NCBI RefSeq assembly: GCF_000143415.4
Contig: NW_003314280.1
Location: forward strand, 921,250 to 985,249
DNA from: Selaginella moellendorffii
Lineage: Eukaryota; Streptophyta; Lycopodiopsida; Selaginellales; Selaginellaceae
Reading direction: 5' to 3'
DNA length: 64,000 nt
Both the position numbers and the translations under genes were made by a program. Below are positions 21,401 to 29,963 of the stretch, in pieces (position 1 is the first letter of the stretch; each line of letters opens with the position of its first letter). Below the pieces are notes generated by a model. It saw only the letters and a program-made list of their open reading frames with translations, ran no database searches and was not told where the DNA came from.

Positions 21401-21811
21401 GAGTTGAGAGGCTCCATTGGCTACATGCCACCAGGTACGCTTTACAGCTTCTTTTTAAAACTTTTTCGATGCTTCGAGTTTCCAGAGTTAGCGGTCTCGA
21501 ACAAGCTTTGCGCGAAGACCGATGTCTACAGCTATGGAATCATCCTTCTGGAAATGCTCACGGGCAAGCGACCCACGAATAGCATGTTTAAAGACGGGAG
21601 AACCCTTCACGACTGGGCTCGTTCCAGCTTTCCAAATCTGGAAATCTTGCTGGATCCAACACTGTTGTCCCAGGAAGAGCCTCTCGAGTTCCCGGTGGCA
21701 AGAGAACTCTTCCGGCTCGGCATTCTCTGTAGCAGCGAGCAGCGCGAGCACCGGCCAACTATGGACTTCGTCACGTCGATGCTAGCTCAAATAAGCAGCC
21801 TGGGAAACTGA
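18497..21811 (+). CDS. LRR receptor-like kinase, non-RD type
   Basis: Plasma-membrane receptor kinase. Exons 18497-21434 and 21486-21811 give 1087 residues. The 51-bp intron between them (GT...AG) has no stop and keeps frame, so it is easily missed; removing it restores YMPPELAVSNK in place of a 17-residue insertion. A signal peptide (MGAALLLVIAILRSCHS) precedes roughly twenty LRRs (for example ELDMSQNSLFGPIPPCLGSL). A 50-residue non-repeat island before the last LRRs resembles that of peptide receptors such as PSKR. A transmembrane helix lies near residue 750 (LILGLIGVAIGCVVLLVGFAFLYYY). The kinase has IGTGASSTVYKG, VAIKVF, catalytic loop HGDLKPSN and VGDFGAARLL. Gly replaces the usual Arg before the catalytic Asp, the non-RD state typical of immune receptors. 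The ligand is unknown. I chose ATG 18497, the first ATG, which opens the signal peptide. Confidence 0.9.
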   Translation: MGAALLLVIAILRSCHSLTIHQCDLDAGEENALAALMQSRIGVFYSCDRSGHVKSLELYAKDARIIPRQVCDFPWLVSLSVVGGENSLPSCSCGIASLEHVDLYSFSSESFLPSCGPRDLPSLVFLQFYSVNASIPMDTVCSLFHLEQLHIIESYLFLGSIACVSRLLHLTTIQLTRCGLMLEIPSELCELERLTELDMSQNSLFGPIPPCLGSLKNLTELLLFQNNLSGKIPASLVQLKLLKSLVLYANNLEGPIPPLQGNKIEVLDLSSNNLTGALPDVIANLSSLRVLSAANNSLSGVLPRFASSSRIQELDLSTNEFYGPLQPTICNLTRLSVLRLSRNYLNSDFLLTPNCFQSITELDLHANQLYGRLPPGLLSLSTLERIDLSMNQFTGSLPALGHNMTGLTSMELSNNWLTGTLEDLRFNEQCNLGGLDLSHNDIGGTIPGYISNCSGLNVLNLNDNSFQGTIPWELGNLVGLGTVMLRGNRLGGELPESLGNLTVLTVLELSENSFTGKLESTGINRLRYLNLLLLRSNAFDGLIPNWIGSFSAFLSGIDLSHNRFSGQLSHDIDMTGLGIIPLPRWPLQLLGFPIVNDILINQKGQLRRYESMPYQISFLDLSSNFLEGELPDSFGNMQRLMYLTLSGNRFSGKIPASFGRLSVLEGLDLTRNRLSDSIPETLVNLTKLGYFNVSYNNLSGTVPSKGQFSTFGCDSYIGNKYLNLPCSQVLESGLVQRKMVIGWHRGLILGLIGVAIGCVVLLVGFAFLYYYKWKVRTPAAAGEQKLCSISSSMRKSELWTATQGFDAKNIIGTGASSTVYKGRLARDGKSVAIKVFRPRKDDWNSATEIEALSRIKHRNLVRFLGVCWEDDCKALVFDLMPNGTLDSHLHDVSEKVKVFTMKQRLKVALGVAYAVRYLHHELNAGEAIVHGDLKPSNIFLDDEMEAHVGDFGAARLLQAVNAYEDSKSELRGSIGYMPPGTLYSFFLKLFRCFEFPELAVSNKLCAKTDVYSYGIILLEMLTGKRPTNSMFKDGRTLHDWARSSFPNLEILLDPTLLSQEEPLEFPVARELFRLGILCSSEQREHRPTMDFVTSMLAQISSLGN

Positions 21812-21846
21812 ATGGTAAGCCTTCTTTAAAGAAGAAAACCCGAGGC

Positions 21847-23477
21847 TCATATGCTTATATCTTTGTAGCGCTTGAAAATCTCCTCTACTCCTGCGGTAAC
21901 TTCCGCCGGAAGGGGCCTCGGAACTTGGAAGGCATCGATGTTCTCTTTGAGCTGCTCCATCGTCGTGGCACCAATGATGGTGCTGGTCACAAAGGGACGA
22001 TCGCGCACAAATCCGAGAGCAAGCTGGACTGGAGTTAAGCCGTGCTGCTTCCCGAGGCTCACGTATTTGTTTACGGCTTCCTGACAGAAACGGCACCCAC
22101 ATCGGGTAAGTATGATGGAAGCTTGTCATGACCGACCTGTGCAAGAGATGTCTTATATCGTCCCATGTATCCAGGGAACGCGTTCAATCGTCCTCGCTTC
22201 GCAGCGGGGCTGTCAGGATTGGCGTACTTTCCACTCAAGGCACCGCCAGCCAGTGGAGAGTACGCCAGCAATCCAACGTTGCAGTTGTGATGGCTACACA
22301 CCTCCGTTAAGTCGACTGTTCACAGGAAACGTTGTCAGACGAAGTCCACGGGATGCGAGTTTGCACCTTCAAAGCGGCAGCGAACGAGCAAGCTGTAGTT
22401 GTTTTGGATGCTCACGATCTTGGGAAGGCCGAGCTTCTCCGCAGCATCAGTGAATCTCATGATGCCAAACGATGTTTCGTTTGAGACGCCAACGTAGCGA
22501 ACCTGGCGTATCGTGAGTATCGTGAGAACGATGAATCAAAACAAGCCTTCAAGCGAGAACCTTTCCCTCCTGAATGACCGAGTTGAGAGCTTCCAGTTGC
22601 TCCTCGAACGACACGCTCTCTCGCCACCTCGATACATCGTAGAAAAACTCGCCAAAGAGGGGCACGTATCGATCAGGCCTGAATCAAACTATATAGGAGA
22701 AGAAGCAAACAAAAAGATAGAGGAAAACCATACCAGTGTATCTGTAGAAGATCAATGTGGTCCGTCCCGAGGCGCAGCAAGCTCTTCTCCACACTTTCTT
22801 TCACGTTTGCTGCGTCGACTCTCACAGTCTTTCCACTCTCGCGGAGGTAAGATGATCGATCGGAATAGCCTGAAACTTTAGTCGCGATTATTACCTGGAG
22901 AAACCAACACGCATGCCAACAAGATAGTTTGCAACAGTAAAAAGGAAAAGGAGGAAAATATAAGCTAGGCAAACAAAAGCATCAAGAAATCTAGAGCTTA
23001 CCTTGTCGCGCGATTGGTTTTTCAGCCAGGAGCCAATGTAGCGATCTGTCCGCCCTTGTGTCTCTTTGGCCGGAGGAACAGGATACTGTCAGACAAACCA
23101 TGTAAGATACTTCCCAAGATAATACCAAAGCATTCTATACCATCTCGGCAGTGTCGAGTATGTTGATTCCATTCTCGAGGGCATAGCTTAGTTGCTCGTG
23201 AGCGTCGGCCTCGCTGTTTTGGACCCCCCAGGTCATCTAGAAGCAAGCCGCAAGCAGCGCGATGGATTGATACTCTCAAAATCCAAGCAAAAAAAACAGT
23301 GCAACTTACAGTTCCCAGCGTGACCTCGCTGACGACGAGCTCCGAGTCGCCGAGCTTGTTGTAGCGCATCGAGGCGCTGGCGCTGGCGCGGGCAGCTACA
23401 TCTCTCCTGGATGTAAATCGAAAACTCCTGCCAGCATTGAGAGCTTGCAATGGAGGAGGAGGAGCCACGGTAGCCAT
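21847..23477 (-). CDS. plastid-targeted aldo-keto reductase (Tas-like)
   Basis: NADPH-dependent aldo-keto reductase of the Tas-like group found in plastids. Eight exons (23310-23477, 23141-23236, 23002-23085, 22734-22894, 22561-22678, 22367-22502, 22137-22315, 21847-22080) give 391 residues. The first 35 or so residues are rich in Ala, Ser and Arg without acidic residues, like a transit peptide. The fold begins at MRYNKLGDSELVVSEVTLGTM. Catalytic tetrad residues are visible: D and Y in ILDTAEMYP, K in VIIATKVSG and H in LLQIHWPDRY. Cofactor-binding segments VRYVGVSNETSFGIM, GLLAYSPLAGGALSGKY and STIIGATTMEQLKENIDA follow. The natural substrate is not indicated. A truncated, broken copy of this gene lies beyond the retrotransposon at 28208-28855. 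Confidence 0.88.
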
Positions 23478-23592
23478 GGCAAGCCCTAAGCTTTAAACCT
23501 TGCATGGATTCATTTTTATTAGGGAGAATTATTCGATTTAGTAAAAGTTGATTTTAGTAAAAGCTTTTTTAAGATATATATATATATGTATA

Positions 23593-23766
23593 TGTGAGGG
23601 CCAAGTGTATGGCTACGATGCCGTATACTAATATTAGCGTAATAGATTTTGGTAGCTGTCGGATTGGTTTCAATCCGGACCACTCGCTCATGTATATAAG
23701 CTAGGGTTTTTGGGCTAATTGAGATGCACATTTCTGTATTCCCTTTCCATATTCCATGCACTCACA
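23593..23766 (+). repeat. 5' LTR, 174 bp
   Basis: Contains a TATA-like TGTATATAAGC (about 23692-23702) followed by CTAGGGTTTTTGGGC, the likely element promoter. It matches the 3' LTR at all but about seven positions. Confidence 0.92.
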
Positions 23767-23999
23767 TTGGTGGAGATGAGGGGCACCTTTGATTGTCCCT
23801 GGGGAGTGCTTAGATTTGGGATTTCGGTTTAGATCTAGCTTTTCCATTGGCTAGATCTAGCTTTTTCCATTTCCTTTCTTTTGTTCTTTCCTTTCAGGAA
23901 TTTGGTTTAGATCTAGCATTTTGCATTGTCTAGATCTACCATTTCTTTCCAGCTTTTTGTCATTTCTCTTCTTTTGCTCTTTCTTTCTCATTCATTTTC

Positions 24000-26900
24000 A
24001 TGGCCGATCCACAATCTCCTCCTTTGACTCTAGAGCAGCAGTTGGTTCAATTGCTTGATGCTATGCGCCTGCAATTGAACAACCAAACTCAGTTGATGGC
24101 GGCGTTCACGGCACATGGTACAACTCCTCCTGCTTTTGGTGCCAATCCTCGCGTTCGGCCGGAGTTCTTTCGTGGGAATCCTGGGGATGATGTGTACTAT
24201 TGGTTCGATCACTTCACGGTGATTGCCACATATCATTCTTGGGATGATGCTCAACGTTTGCGTGAGTTCCCCACATGTCTTCCCTGTTGGTGCTGCTACA
24301 GTGGAAGGTTTGGACACCGAGATGAATCTGGGAAACAAGGAGTCGCGCGAGTAAGGGAGGGACCTTGCGCGAATAAGTCAGTGACCCCTCTATCTTTCTT
24401 TCGGGAGTATCATCAAGGGGTTCACTCGGCACCAGTTCATCCAGTGTTTACTTTCCAAGCTCATCTTTATAACAAGAGGTCTCCTATTCTTCTCTCCATG
24501 TTGGTTGATACAGGTTCGAGTTTATCTTCTATTGCTCGACCTGTTGCCACACGTTGTCGTCTACACTTGCGTCGTGCGGCGGATCCAGTTTTCATTCTTT
24601 ATGGCAACGGCCGTACACATGCATGTGCACGAGATGAGGCGGACCTGGTTGTGCGTGTGGGCGATCTCGAGCTTGAGTTGCAGTCGTTGCGGGTGGTGCC
24701 GAGTCAAGCTTTTGACCTCATTCTTGGTATGGATTGGTTGCAGCACAATCATGCCAAGTGTGACTTTGAGGCTTTTCCCCCTTGTCTCATACTTCCTTAT
24801 GTTTCATCCATTCCTCTCACTTCCGTACCTCTTCGTCCCTCTACTTCTACCTCTGCTTCCATTACTTTTGTTCCCCCATTATTTCCTCTTGTGTTTCCAT
24901 CTTGTTCTGCTCTTCCCTTTTCCGATCCCTCCGATGATCTTTGTGTTGCAGCTGTTGACCAGCTCATTAAGGAGTATTCTGATCTCTTTGAATTTGACCT
25001 ATCGTCTGGGGCCAAGATTGCCACACGTCATCCCATTCCAACCGGGGATGCTCATCCAATTAAGGTTCCTGTTCGTCGTCGGTCACCCAAGGAGATCAAG
25101 ATTTTACGTGCAAACGTCAAGGAGATGTTGGAGAAGGGTGTTATTCGGAAGTCGCGGAGTCCTTGGGCATGTGAACCTCATCTTGTGACGAAGCCTGATG
25201 GGAGTATTCGTTTCTGCATCGACTATCGTCCGTTAAATGAAGTGACGATCCCGGACGTGTACCCTCTTCCTCACACTGCTGATCTCTTGGATCGTCTAGG
25301 GCGAAGTCGTTGGTTCACCAAGCTAGATCTTGCTTCTGGGTATTGGCAAGTACCGATGGCTGAAGACGATATTCCTAAGACTGTTTTTCGTACACCATTT
25401 GGTTTGTATGAGTTTTTGGTGATGCCGTTTGGTTTGAACAATGCTTCAGCAACTTTTCAGCGAATGATGGACGAGGTTCTTTGCAATATGCCGGAGGTGA
25501 CGGCTGACTTCATTGATGATGTCTTGATCCACTCGGAGGGGACGTGGGAGGAGCATGTTCGTGATGTTTGTAAAGTGTTGGATCGGCTACGTGACGTTGG
25601 TTTAAAGCTGAAGCGGTCGAAGTGCGTGTTTGGGTCCAAGGACACAACTTATCTTGGGTACCGTATTTCTCGTGAGGGTTTGCAAGTTGATCCTGACAAA
25701 CTTGTGGCTGTTCTAAAGTTCCCTACTCCGAAGTGTGTGAATGATGTGCAGCGCTTTTTGGGTAAGGTGCAGTATCTCGGTCGTTTTGTGGATCATCTTT
25801 CCGATCGCACTTTACCATTGCGAGCGTTGCTGAAGTCATCAACGTCATCTTTCATCTGGTCTCCCGATTGTGAGCGGGCGTTCATGAATCTCAAAGAGCT
25901 ATTGACGACTCCTCCGGTTTTGGCATATCCTGACTACACTCGACCTTTTATTTTGCGCGTGGATGCTTCTGACATTGGTCTTGGAGGTGTGTTGATGCAA
26001 GAGAGCTCGAGTGTGCCTGGTCAGCGCCATCCCATTGCATACATAAGCCGTACATTACAACCAGCGGAGATGAACTACTCCACGACGGAGAAGGAGTGTT
26101 TAGCAGCAGTCTGGGGTTTCGAGAAACTTCATGCCTATCTACATGGTTCTCGGACGTTACTTGAAGGTGACCATGCTGCTGTTACTTCATTATTGAAGCG
26201 GAAGAACCTGGTTGGTCGTACGGCTCGATGGGCTTTGAAGCTTCAGATATATGATTTCGATGTTGTTCATCGCCCACGGAGTTCTATGGCTGATGCTGAT
26301 GCCCTTTCTCGAGTTCCTCTTCCTTCTCCACTCACTTCTCATGTTTCTGACGAACCTGTTGTTCCAGCATCTGTGGATTTTCTAGATGAGGATTCTGTGC
26401 CATCGGCGGTTGCTGTCCTTGACGTTCAGTGTCCACAGGGCGTAGAGCAAGATCTACCTTCTCTGGATGAGGTTCGCGAGGCTCAAAAGATTGAGCCGTG
26501 GATTCGAAGGCTTCGAGATGGGTTTGAGAATCCTGCATCACTTGCTGATGACTTGCCTTTTCGGCATTTACATTCTCAATATCGCCTTGAAGATGGCCTT
26601 CTTTATTTTGTGGGGACGGATCCTGATGCTCATTTACGGCTGGTGGTGCCTTCGGTGTTTATTCCGCGGTTTCTCCATGCCTACCATGATTCTCCTATTC
26701 TAGGTGGGCATATGGGACACCGTCGTGTCACCAAGAAGTTGCGCAGATCTTTCTATTGGCCAGAGATGCGACGTGATATTATCCGGTATGTGCGTAGCTG
26801 CGTTTGGTGCCAAGCTCGTAATACTCCCCCTTGTGCTGCGGAAGGACGGTTGGAGTCAATTGCAGTTTCTCGTCTGTTTGAGTTGGTGGCGTTTGATCTT

Positions 26901-27818
26901 ATGGGACCTTTTCCGCGATCGACTGCTGGCAATGAGTATGTTATTATTGCTTCTGACTACTTGACTCGTTGGGTGGAAGTTGGTGCTCTTGCTAGTGCCT
27001 CTGCAACTGCTGTTGGATACTTCCTCCTCAATCGAGTGGTGTTCCAGCATTCTTGTCCAGAACGGATTCTTTCGGATAATGGTCTTGCATTTATGGCTGA
27101 GGTATTTCATGTTTTGACATCTCGGTTGGGGATACGCCACACTTTTACGAGTGCTTATCATCCACAATCAGACGGTCTGGTGGAACGGCTCGTTCGGACG
27201 TTCAAAGGGATGATTGCGAAGTATGTGAACTTTCAACATTCGGATTGGGATGGTTATTTGCCGTCTCTTCGGTATGCTTATGTCACAGGGGTGCAGAGTT
27301 CTGTTGGTGCTTCACCATATAAACTTCTATATGGTCATGATCCAATATTACCAACAGAGCTAGGTTTACCTTCACGATTGCCACGAGCTCCTGATGCTAG
27401 GTCATGGGATCAATATTTGACAAGCATTCTTCCACTTGTCCGAGCAGAGTCTGCTGAACACTTAGGCCGCGTACAAGTGGAACAACAACGGCGCTACAAT
27501 TCCCATCATTGTCCACCAGCGGAGTACAAAGTGGATGATTTGGTGTTAGTCCGTTTTCCCCATCTTACGGTACGTGGTTTATCTAAGGGGCTCCTTGCGC
27601 AGTGGAAAGGACCGCATCGGGTGTTGCGGCAAGTTGGACCACAAGTTTATGAGGTTCGGCATGACGTTCAGCAGGCCGATCCTCCGGAGATTGTGCATGT
27701 GCAGCAGTTAAAACGCTTCATACTGAGGGATCAGGAGCAGTTAATACCGTCTATAGATCCACCGATGCCTCCTCCTGACGTTCCTCCAGATCCCGGCCCA
27801 TCTACAAGAGAACCCTGA
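24000..27818 (+). CDS. Ty3/gypsy gag-pol polyprotein with reduced gag
   Basis: A single open frame of 1272 codons encodes the retroelement proteins. Only about 100 residues of gag-like sequence (RPEFFRGNPGDDVYYW, typical of plant Ty3 capsid starts) precede an abrupt change near residue 95. No CCHC zinc knuckle is present, so most of gag looks deleted. Then come an aspartic protease (VDTGSS near residue 170; LGMDWL), reverse transcriptase (FCIDYRPLNE, LDLASGYWQ, MPFGLNNA, FIDDVLIHS near 503), RNase H (VDASDIGLGGVL near 655), integrase zinc-binding HHCC (GHMGHRR to CVWCQ, near 905-940), DDE core (DLMGPFPRS, SDNG, SAYHPQSDGLVERLV) and a C-terminal GPY-like segment (LLAQWKGPHRV). No chromodomain is obvious. 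Pol has no stop or frameshift, so the enzymes could still be made, but loss of gag suggests dependence on other copies. Confidence 0.92.
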   Translation: MADPQSPPLTLEQQLVQLLDAMRLQLNNQTQLMAAFTAHGTTPPAFGANPRVRPEFFRGNPGDDVYYWFDHFTVIATYHSWDDAQRLREFPTCLPCWCCYSGRFGHRDESGKQGVARVREGPCANKSVTPLSFFREYHQGVHSAPVHPVFTFQAHLYNKRSPILLSMLVDTGSSLSSIARPVATRCRLHLRRAADPVFILYGNGRTHACARDEADLVVRVGDLELELQSLRVVPSQAFDLILGMDWLQHNHAKCDFEAFPPCLILPYVSSIPLTSVPLRPSTSTSASITFVPPLFPLVFPSCSALPFSDPSDDLCVAAVDQLIKEYSDLFEFDLSSGAKIATRHPIPTGDAHPIKVPVRRRSPKEIKILRANVKEMLEKGVIRKSRSPWACEPHLVTKPDGSIRFCIDYRPLNEVTIPDVYPLPHTADLLDRLGRSRWFTKLDLASGYWQVPMAEDDIPKTVFRTPFGLYEFLVMPFGLNNASATFQRMMDEVLCNMPEVTADFIDDVLIHSEGTWEEHVRDVCKVLDRLRDVGLKLKRSKCVFGSKDTTYLGYRISREGLQVDPDKLVAVLKFPTPKCVNDVQRFLGKVQYLGRFVDHLSDRTLPLRALLKSSTSSFIWSPDCERAFMNLKELLTTPPVLAYPDYTRPFILRVDASDIGLGGVLMQESSSVPGQRHPIAYISRTLQPAEMNYSTTEKECLAAVWGFEKLHAYLHGSRTLLEGDHAAVTSLLKRKNLVGRTARWALKLQIYDFDVVHRPRSSMADADALSRVPLPSPLTSHVSDEPVVPASVDFLDEDSVPSAVAVLDVQCPQGVEQDLPSLDEVREAQKIEPWIRRLRDGFENPASLADDLPFRHLHSQYRLEDGLLYFVGTDPDAHLRLVVPSVFIPRFLHAYHDSPILGGHMGHRRVTKKLRRSFYWPEMRRDIIRYVRSCVWCQARNTPPCAAEGRLESIAVSRLFELVAFDLMGPFPRSTAGNEYVIIASDYLTRWVEVGALASASATAVGYFLLNRVVFQHSCPERILSDNGLAFMAEVFHVLTSRLGIRHTFTSAYHPQSDGLVERLVRTFKGMIAKYVNFQHSDWDGYLPSLRYAYVTGVQSSVGASPYKLLYGHDPILPTELGLPSRLPRAPDARSWDQYLTSILPLVRAESAEHLGRVQVEQQRRYNSHHCPPAEYKVDDLVLVRFPHLTVRGLSKGLLAQWKGPHRVLRQVGPQVYEVRHDVQQADPPEIVHVQQLKRFILRDQEQLIPSIDPPMPPPDVPPDPGPSTREP

Positions 27819-27850
27819 CGGCCTTCCATTATTCCGAGAGGAGGGGATGA

Positions 27851-28020
27851 TGTGAGGGCCAAGTGTACGGCTACGATGCCGTATACTAATATTAGTGTAG
27901 TGGATTTTGGTAGCCATCGGATTGGTTTCAATCCGGACCACTCGCTCCTGTATATAAGCTAGGGTTTTTGGGCTAATTGAGATGCACATTTCTGTATTCC
28001 CTTTCCATATTCCATGCACT

Positions 28021-28024
<4 letters not shown>
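27851..28024 (+). repeat. 3' LTR, 174 bp
   Basis: Direct copy of the 5' LTR with about seven substitutions and the same length and termini. A purine-rich tract lies just upstream. Confidence 0.92.

Positions 28025-28079
<55 letters not shown>
28025..28079. repeat. AT dinucleotide microsatellite
   Basis: More than 25 uninterrupted AT units immediately after the 3' LTR. A shorter AT run precedes the 5' LTR, indicating that the element inserted into an existing AT repeat. Confidence 0.95.
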
Positions 28080-28081
<2 letters not shown>

Positions 28082-28207
28082 CCTACTTTATAATTAATTT
28101 TTCATTATCACTATAAAATCCCTTTGAGTGTAAGGTGTAATTTATAAATAAATTATATTTTAAATTCAAATATAATACCAATATCTTCCTTTTTTTCAAT
28201 GTTATGA

Positions 28208-28855
28208 ATGTAGCGAACCTGGAGTATCGTGAGAAAGATGAATCAACAAGCAAGAACCTTTCCCTGAATGAGCGAGTTGAGAGCTTCCAGTTGCTCCTCG
28301 AACGAGACGCTCTCTCGCCACTTCCATATATCATAGAAAAACTCGCCAAAGAACTCTCGCAGAGGTAAGATGTTAAGCCTGAAACTTTCGTTGCGATTAT
28401 TACATGGAGAAACCAACACGCAGCAAAAGTAAAAAGACAAAGGAGAAAAAGACAAACTAGGGAAAGAAAAGCATCAGGAAATCTAGAGCTTACCTTGTTG
28501 CGCGATTGGTTTTTGGCCAACGTAGCGATCTGTCCGCCCTTCTGTCTCTTTGGACAAAGGAACAGGATACTATCAGACAAACATCCCAAGATACCAAAGC
28601 ATTGCATTTCACTCTATACCATCTCGGCAGTGTCGAGTATGTTGATCCCATTCTCGGCATAGCTTAGCTGCTCGTGAGCATCTGCCTCGCTGTTTTGGAC
28701 CCCCCAGGTCATCTACAAGCAAGCCTTGATCAGTCAAAATCCAAGCAAAAAAACCAGTGCAACTTATCGCTGACAATGAGCTCCGGGTCACTGAGCTTGT
28801 TGTAGCGCATCGAGGCGCTGGTGCTCACCGGGCAGCTATATTTCTCCTGGATGTC
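28208..28855 (-). pseudogene. partial, decayed copy of the plastid aldo-keto reductase gene
   Basis: The sequence follows the reductase gene at 21847-23477 in the same orientation, from the start of its exon 6 back into exon 1, introns included. Recognisable pieces are the exon-2 equivalent (TWGVQNSEADAHEQL, AENGINILDTAEM), VIIATKVSG, FGEFFYD with WRESVSFEEQLEALNSLIQ, and the MRYNKL region. The equivalents of exons 7 and 8 are missing. The part coding for the catalytic-His segment is deleted, small deletions shift the frame, and the transit-peptide start is gone. It is a truncated segmental duplicate, not a processed copy, and lies on the far side of the retrotransposon. Confidence 0.88.
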
Positions 28856-28954
28856 GGCTATATTTTATTATTTTTCTAAAGAATAAAAAACTTATTAATA
28901 TTTTGTTTCTTTGTGAAGGAAACAAAATTAAAAAACAAATCTCTTATAATCTTT

Positions 28955-29223
28955 TTGGTTTGCTTAAGTAGTGGATAAACCTAGAATAAACTTGAATATT
29001 CTATTCTACCATTTAACGGTTAATCTTGTATTTATAATTTATAAACATGTTTATAATTTATAAACTTTCCTAAACACTTCCTAGTATATTTTTATTTATT
29101 CTAATGATTGATATGAAATAAGATTAATCTTGATTTATAAATTATAAACATATTTATAATTATCAATCAATTAAATTATTCAAAAATACAAAATAATAAT
29201 GACATTACTATTAAGCAAACCAA
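28955..29223 (+). mobile_element. MITE-like AT-rich element, copy A
   Basis: A 269-bp AT-rich unit with perfect 13-bp terminal inverted repeats, TTGGTTTGCTTAA and TTAAGCAAACCAA. It holds internal short inverted motifs (TTTATAATTTATAAA, ATTAATCTTG) and no coding capacity. A related copy in opposite orientation lies at 44787-45021, sharing the ends and the internal GAATATTCTA and CTACCAT(T/C)TAACGGTTA blocks. No target duplication could be recognised. Confidence 0.6.
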
Positions 29224-29429
29224 GCATTGTTGCATGCAATGTGCAGCAAATTATTATGATTACTATCACTCTTATAGATTTTATAGATGAAATAAATGCT
29301 TTAACAGCCCATAATAAATCTTTACTAGCCATAATTTTTTTATCCTAGCAAAGCATCTTCAAAAACTTATTACAGTCCAGGTTTATCAATTAAATTATCA
29401 TGGCTAATCAAAGTATAATATTAAAAAAA

Positions 29430-29858
29430 TTACCATTCATAAGCTCTAACAGGTGTAGACCACCCTTGAGATGTATGGGTTTGAAATATTGCATAATCAA
29501 AAACATACCATTCGACACCAGCTTTACCTCCATATTCAGAATTTCCTTGTTTATATGCTGTTATAACTTTGGATTTCCCATCACTTACAATCTTTAAATT
29601 GCACCAAAATTCAGTTGTGCCAAACCATCTATCATTGAATGTAAATGGGGGATACATTGCTCTATCCTGGATAACATACTTTTGGAGATCATCATCGTTG
29701 GATTGGCAATGTACTTCTAGTGGAGAACCTGCTCTATTTATAACATGTATTGTGGTACCATAGGCATGAATGGTTGCATTATTACATTCACACATAGATA
29801 TTATATCAATTAGAAATATTAACAAAACCACCTTATAGTTGTATTTCGCTAGAGCCAT
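29430..29858 (-). CDS. S1/SPH-type self-incompatibility-like secreted protein
   Basis: Small secreted protein of the plant self-incompatibility S1 family, whose founder is the poppy stigma S protein; most members are uncharacterised ligands. Intronless, 142 residues. A signal peptide (VVLLIFLIDIISMCEC) leads into the single domain: TTIHVINRAGSPLEVHCQS, DDDLQKYVI, PFTFNDRWFGTTEFWCNLK and a C-terminal YKQGNSEYGGKAGVEWYVFD. The paired cysteines of the family (VHC and FWC) are present. I chose the internal ATG starting MALAKYN because it opens the signal peptide. The gene is strikingly AT-rich compared with the GC-rich genes around it and sits in an AT-rich island beside a MITE-like element. Its start codon faces that of the reductase at 29964 with 105 bp between. 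Confidence 0.78.
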   Translation of the reverse strand: MALAKYNYKVVLLIFLIDIISMCECNNATIHAYGTTIHVINRAGSPLEVHCQSNDDDLQKYVIQDRAMYPPFTFNDRWFGTTEFWCNLKIVSDGKSKVITAYKQGNSEYGGKAGVEWYVFDYAIFQTHTSQGWSTPVRAYEW

Positions 29859-29963
29859 AACAATGTGTATATTAACGGTTTCATTTATAATAAGTAAGTT
29901 GAATACTTCGTTTTTAATAATGATATTTAAATAAAACAAAATTTGTTTTGTTCCATTCCAGCT

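Larger units (their letters stand above)
23593..28024 (+). mobile_element. Ty3/gypsy LTR retrotransposon with short LTRs
   Basis: Complete element of about 4.4 kb with two 174-bp direct LTRs, each beginning TGTGAGGG and ending CACTCACA. A TGG-starting primer-binding position (TTGGTGGAGATGAGGGG) follows the 5' LTR directly and a purine tract (GAGAGGAGGGGA, about 27835-27847) precedes the 3' LTR. It holds one open polyprotein frame. The LTRs differ at about seven positions (roughly 4 percent), so insertion is not very recent. Both flanks are AT dinucleotide repeats, so an exact target-site duplication cannot be read. The element separates the aldo-keto reductase gene from its partial copy. Confidence 0.92.

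Noticed and set aside
23588-28029. Target-site duplication of the LTR element
   Set aside because: GTATA on the left and TATAT on the right do not match; both flanks are AT repeats, so slippage makes the duplication unreadable.
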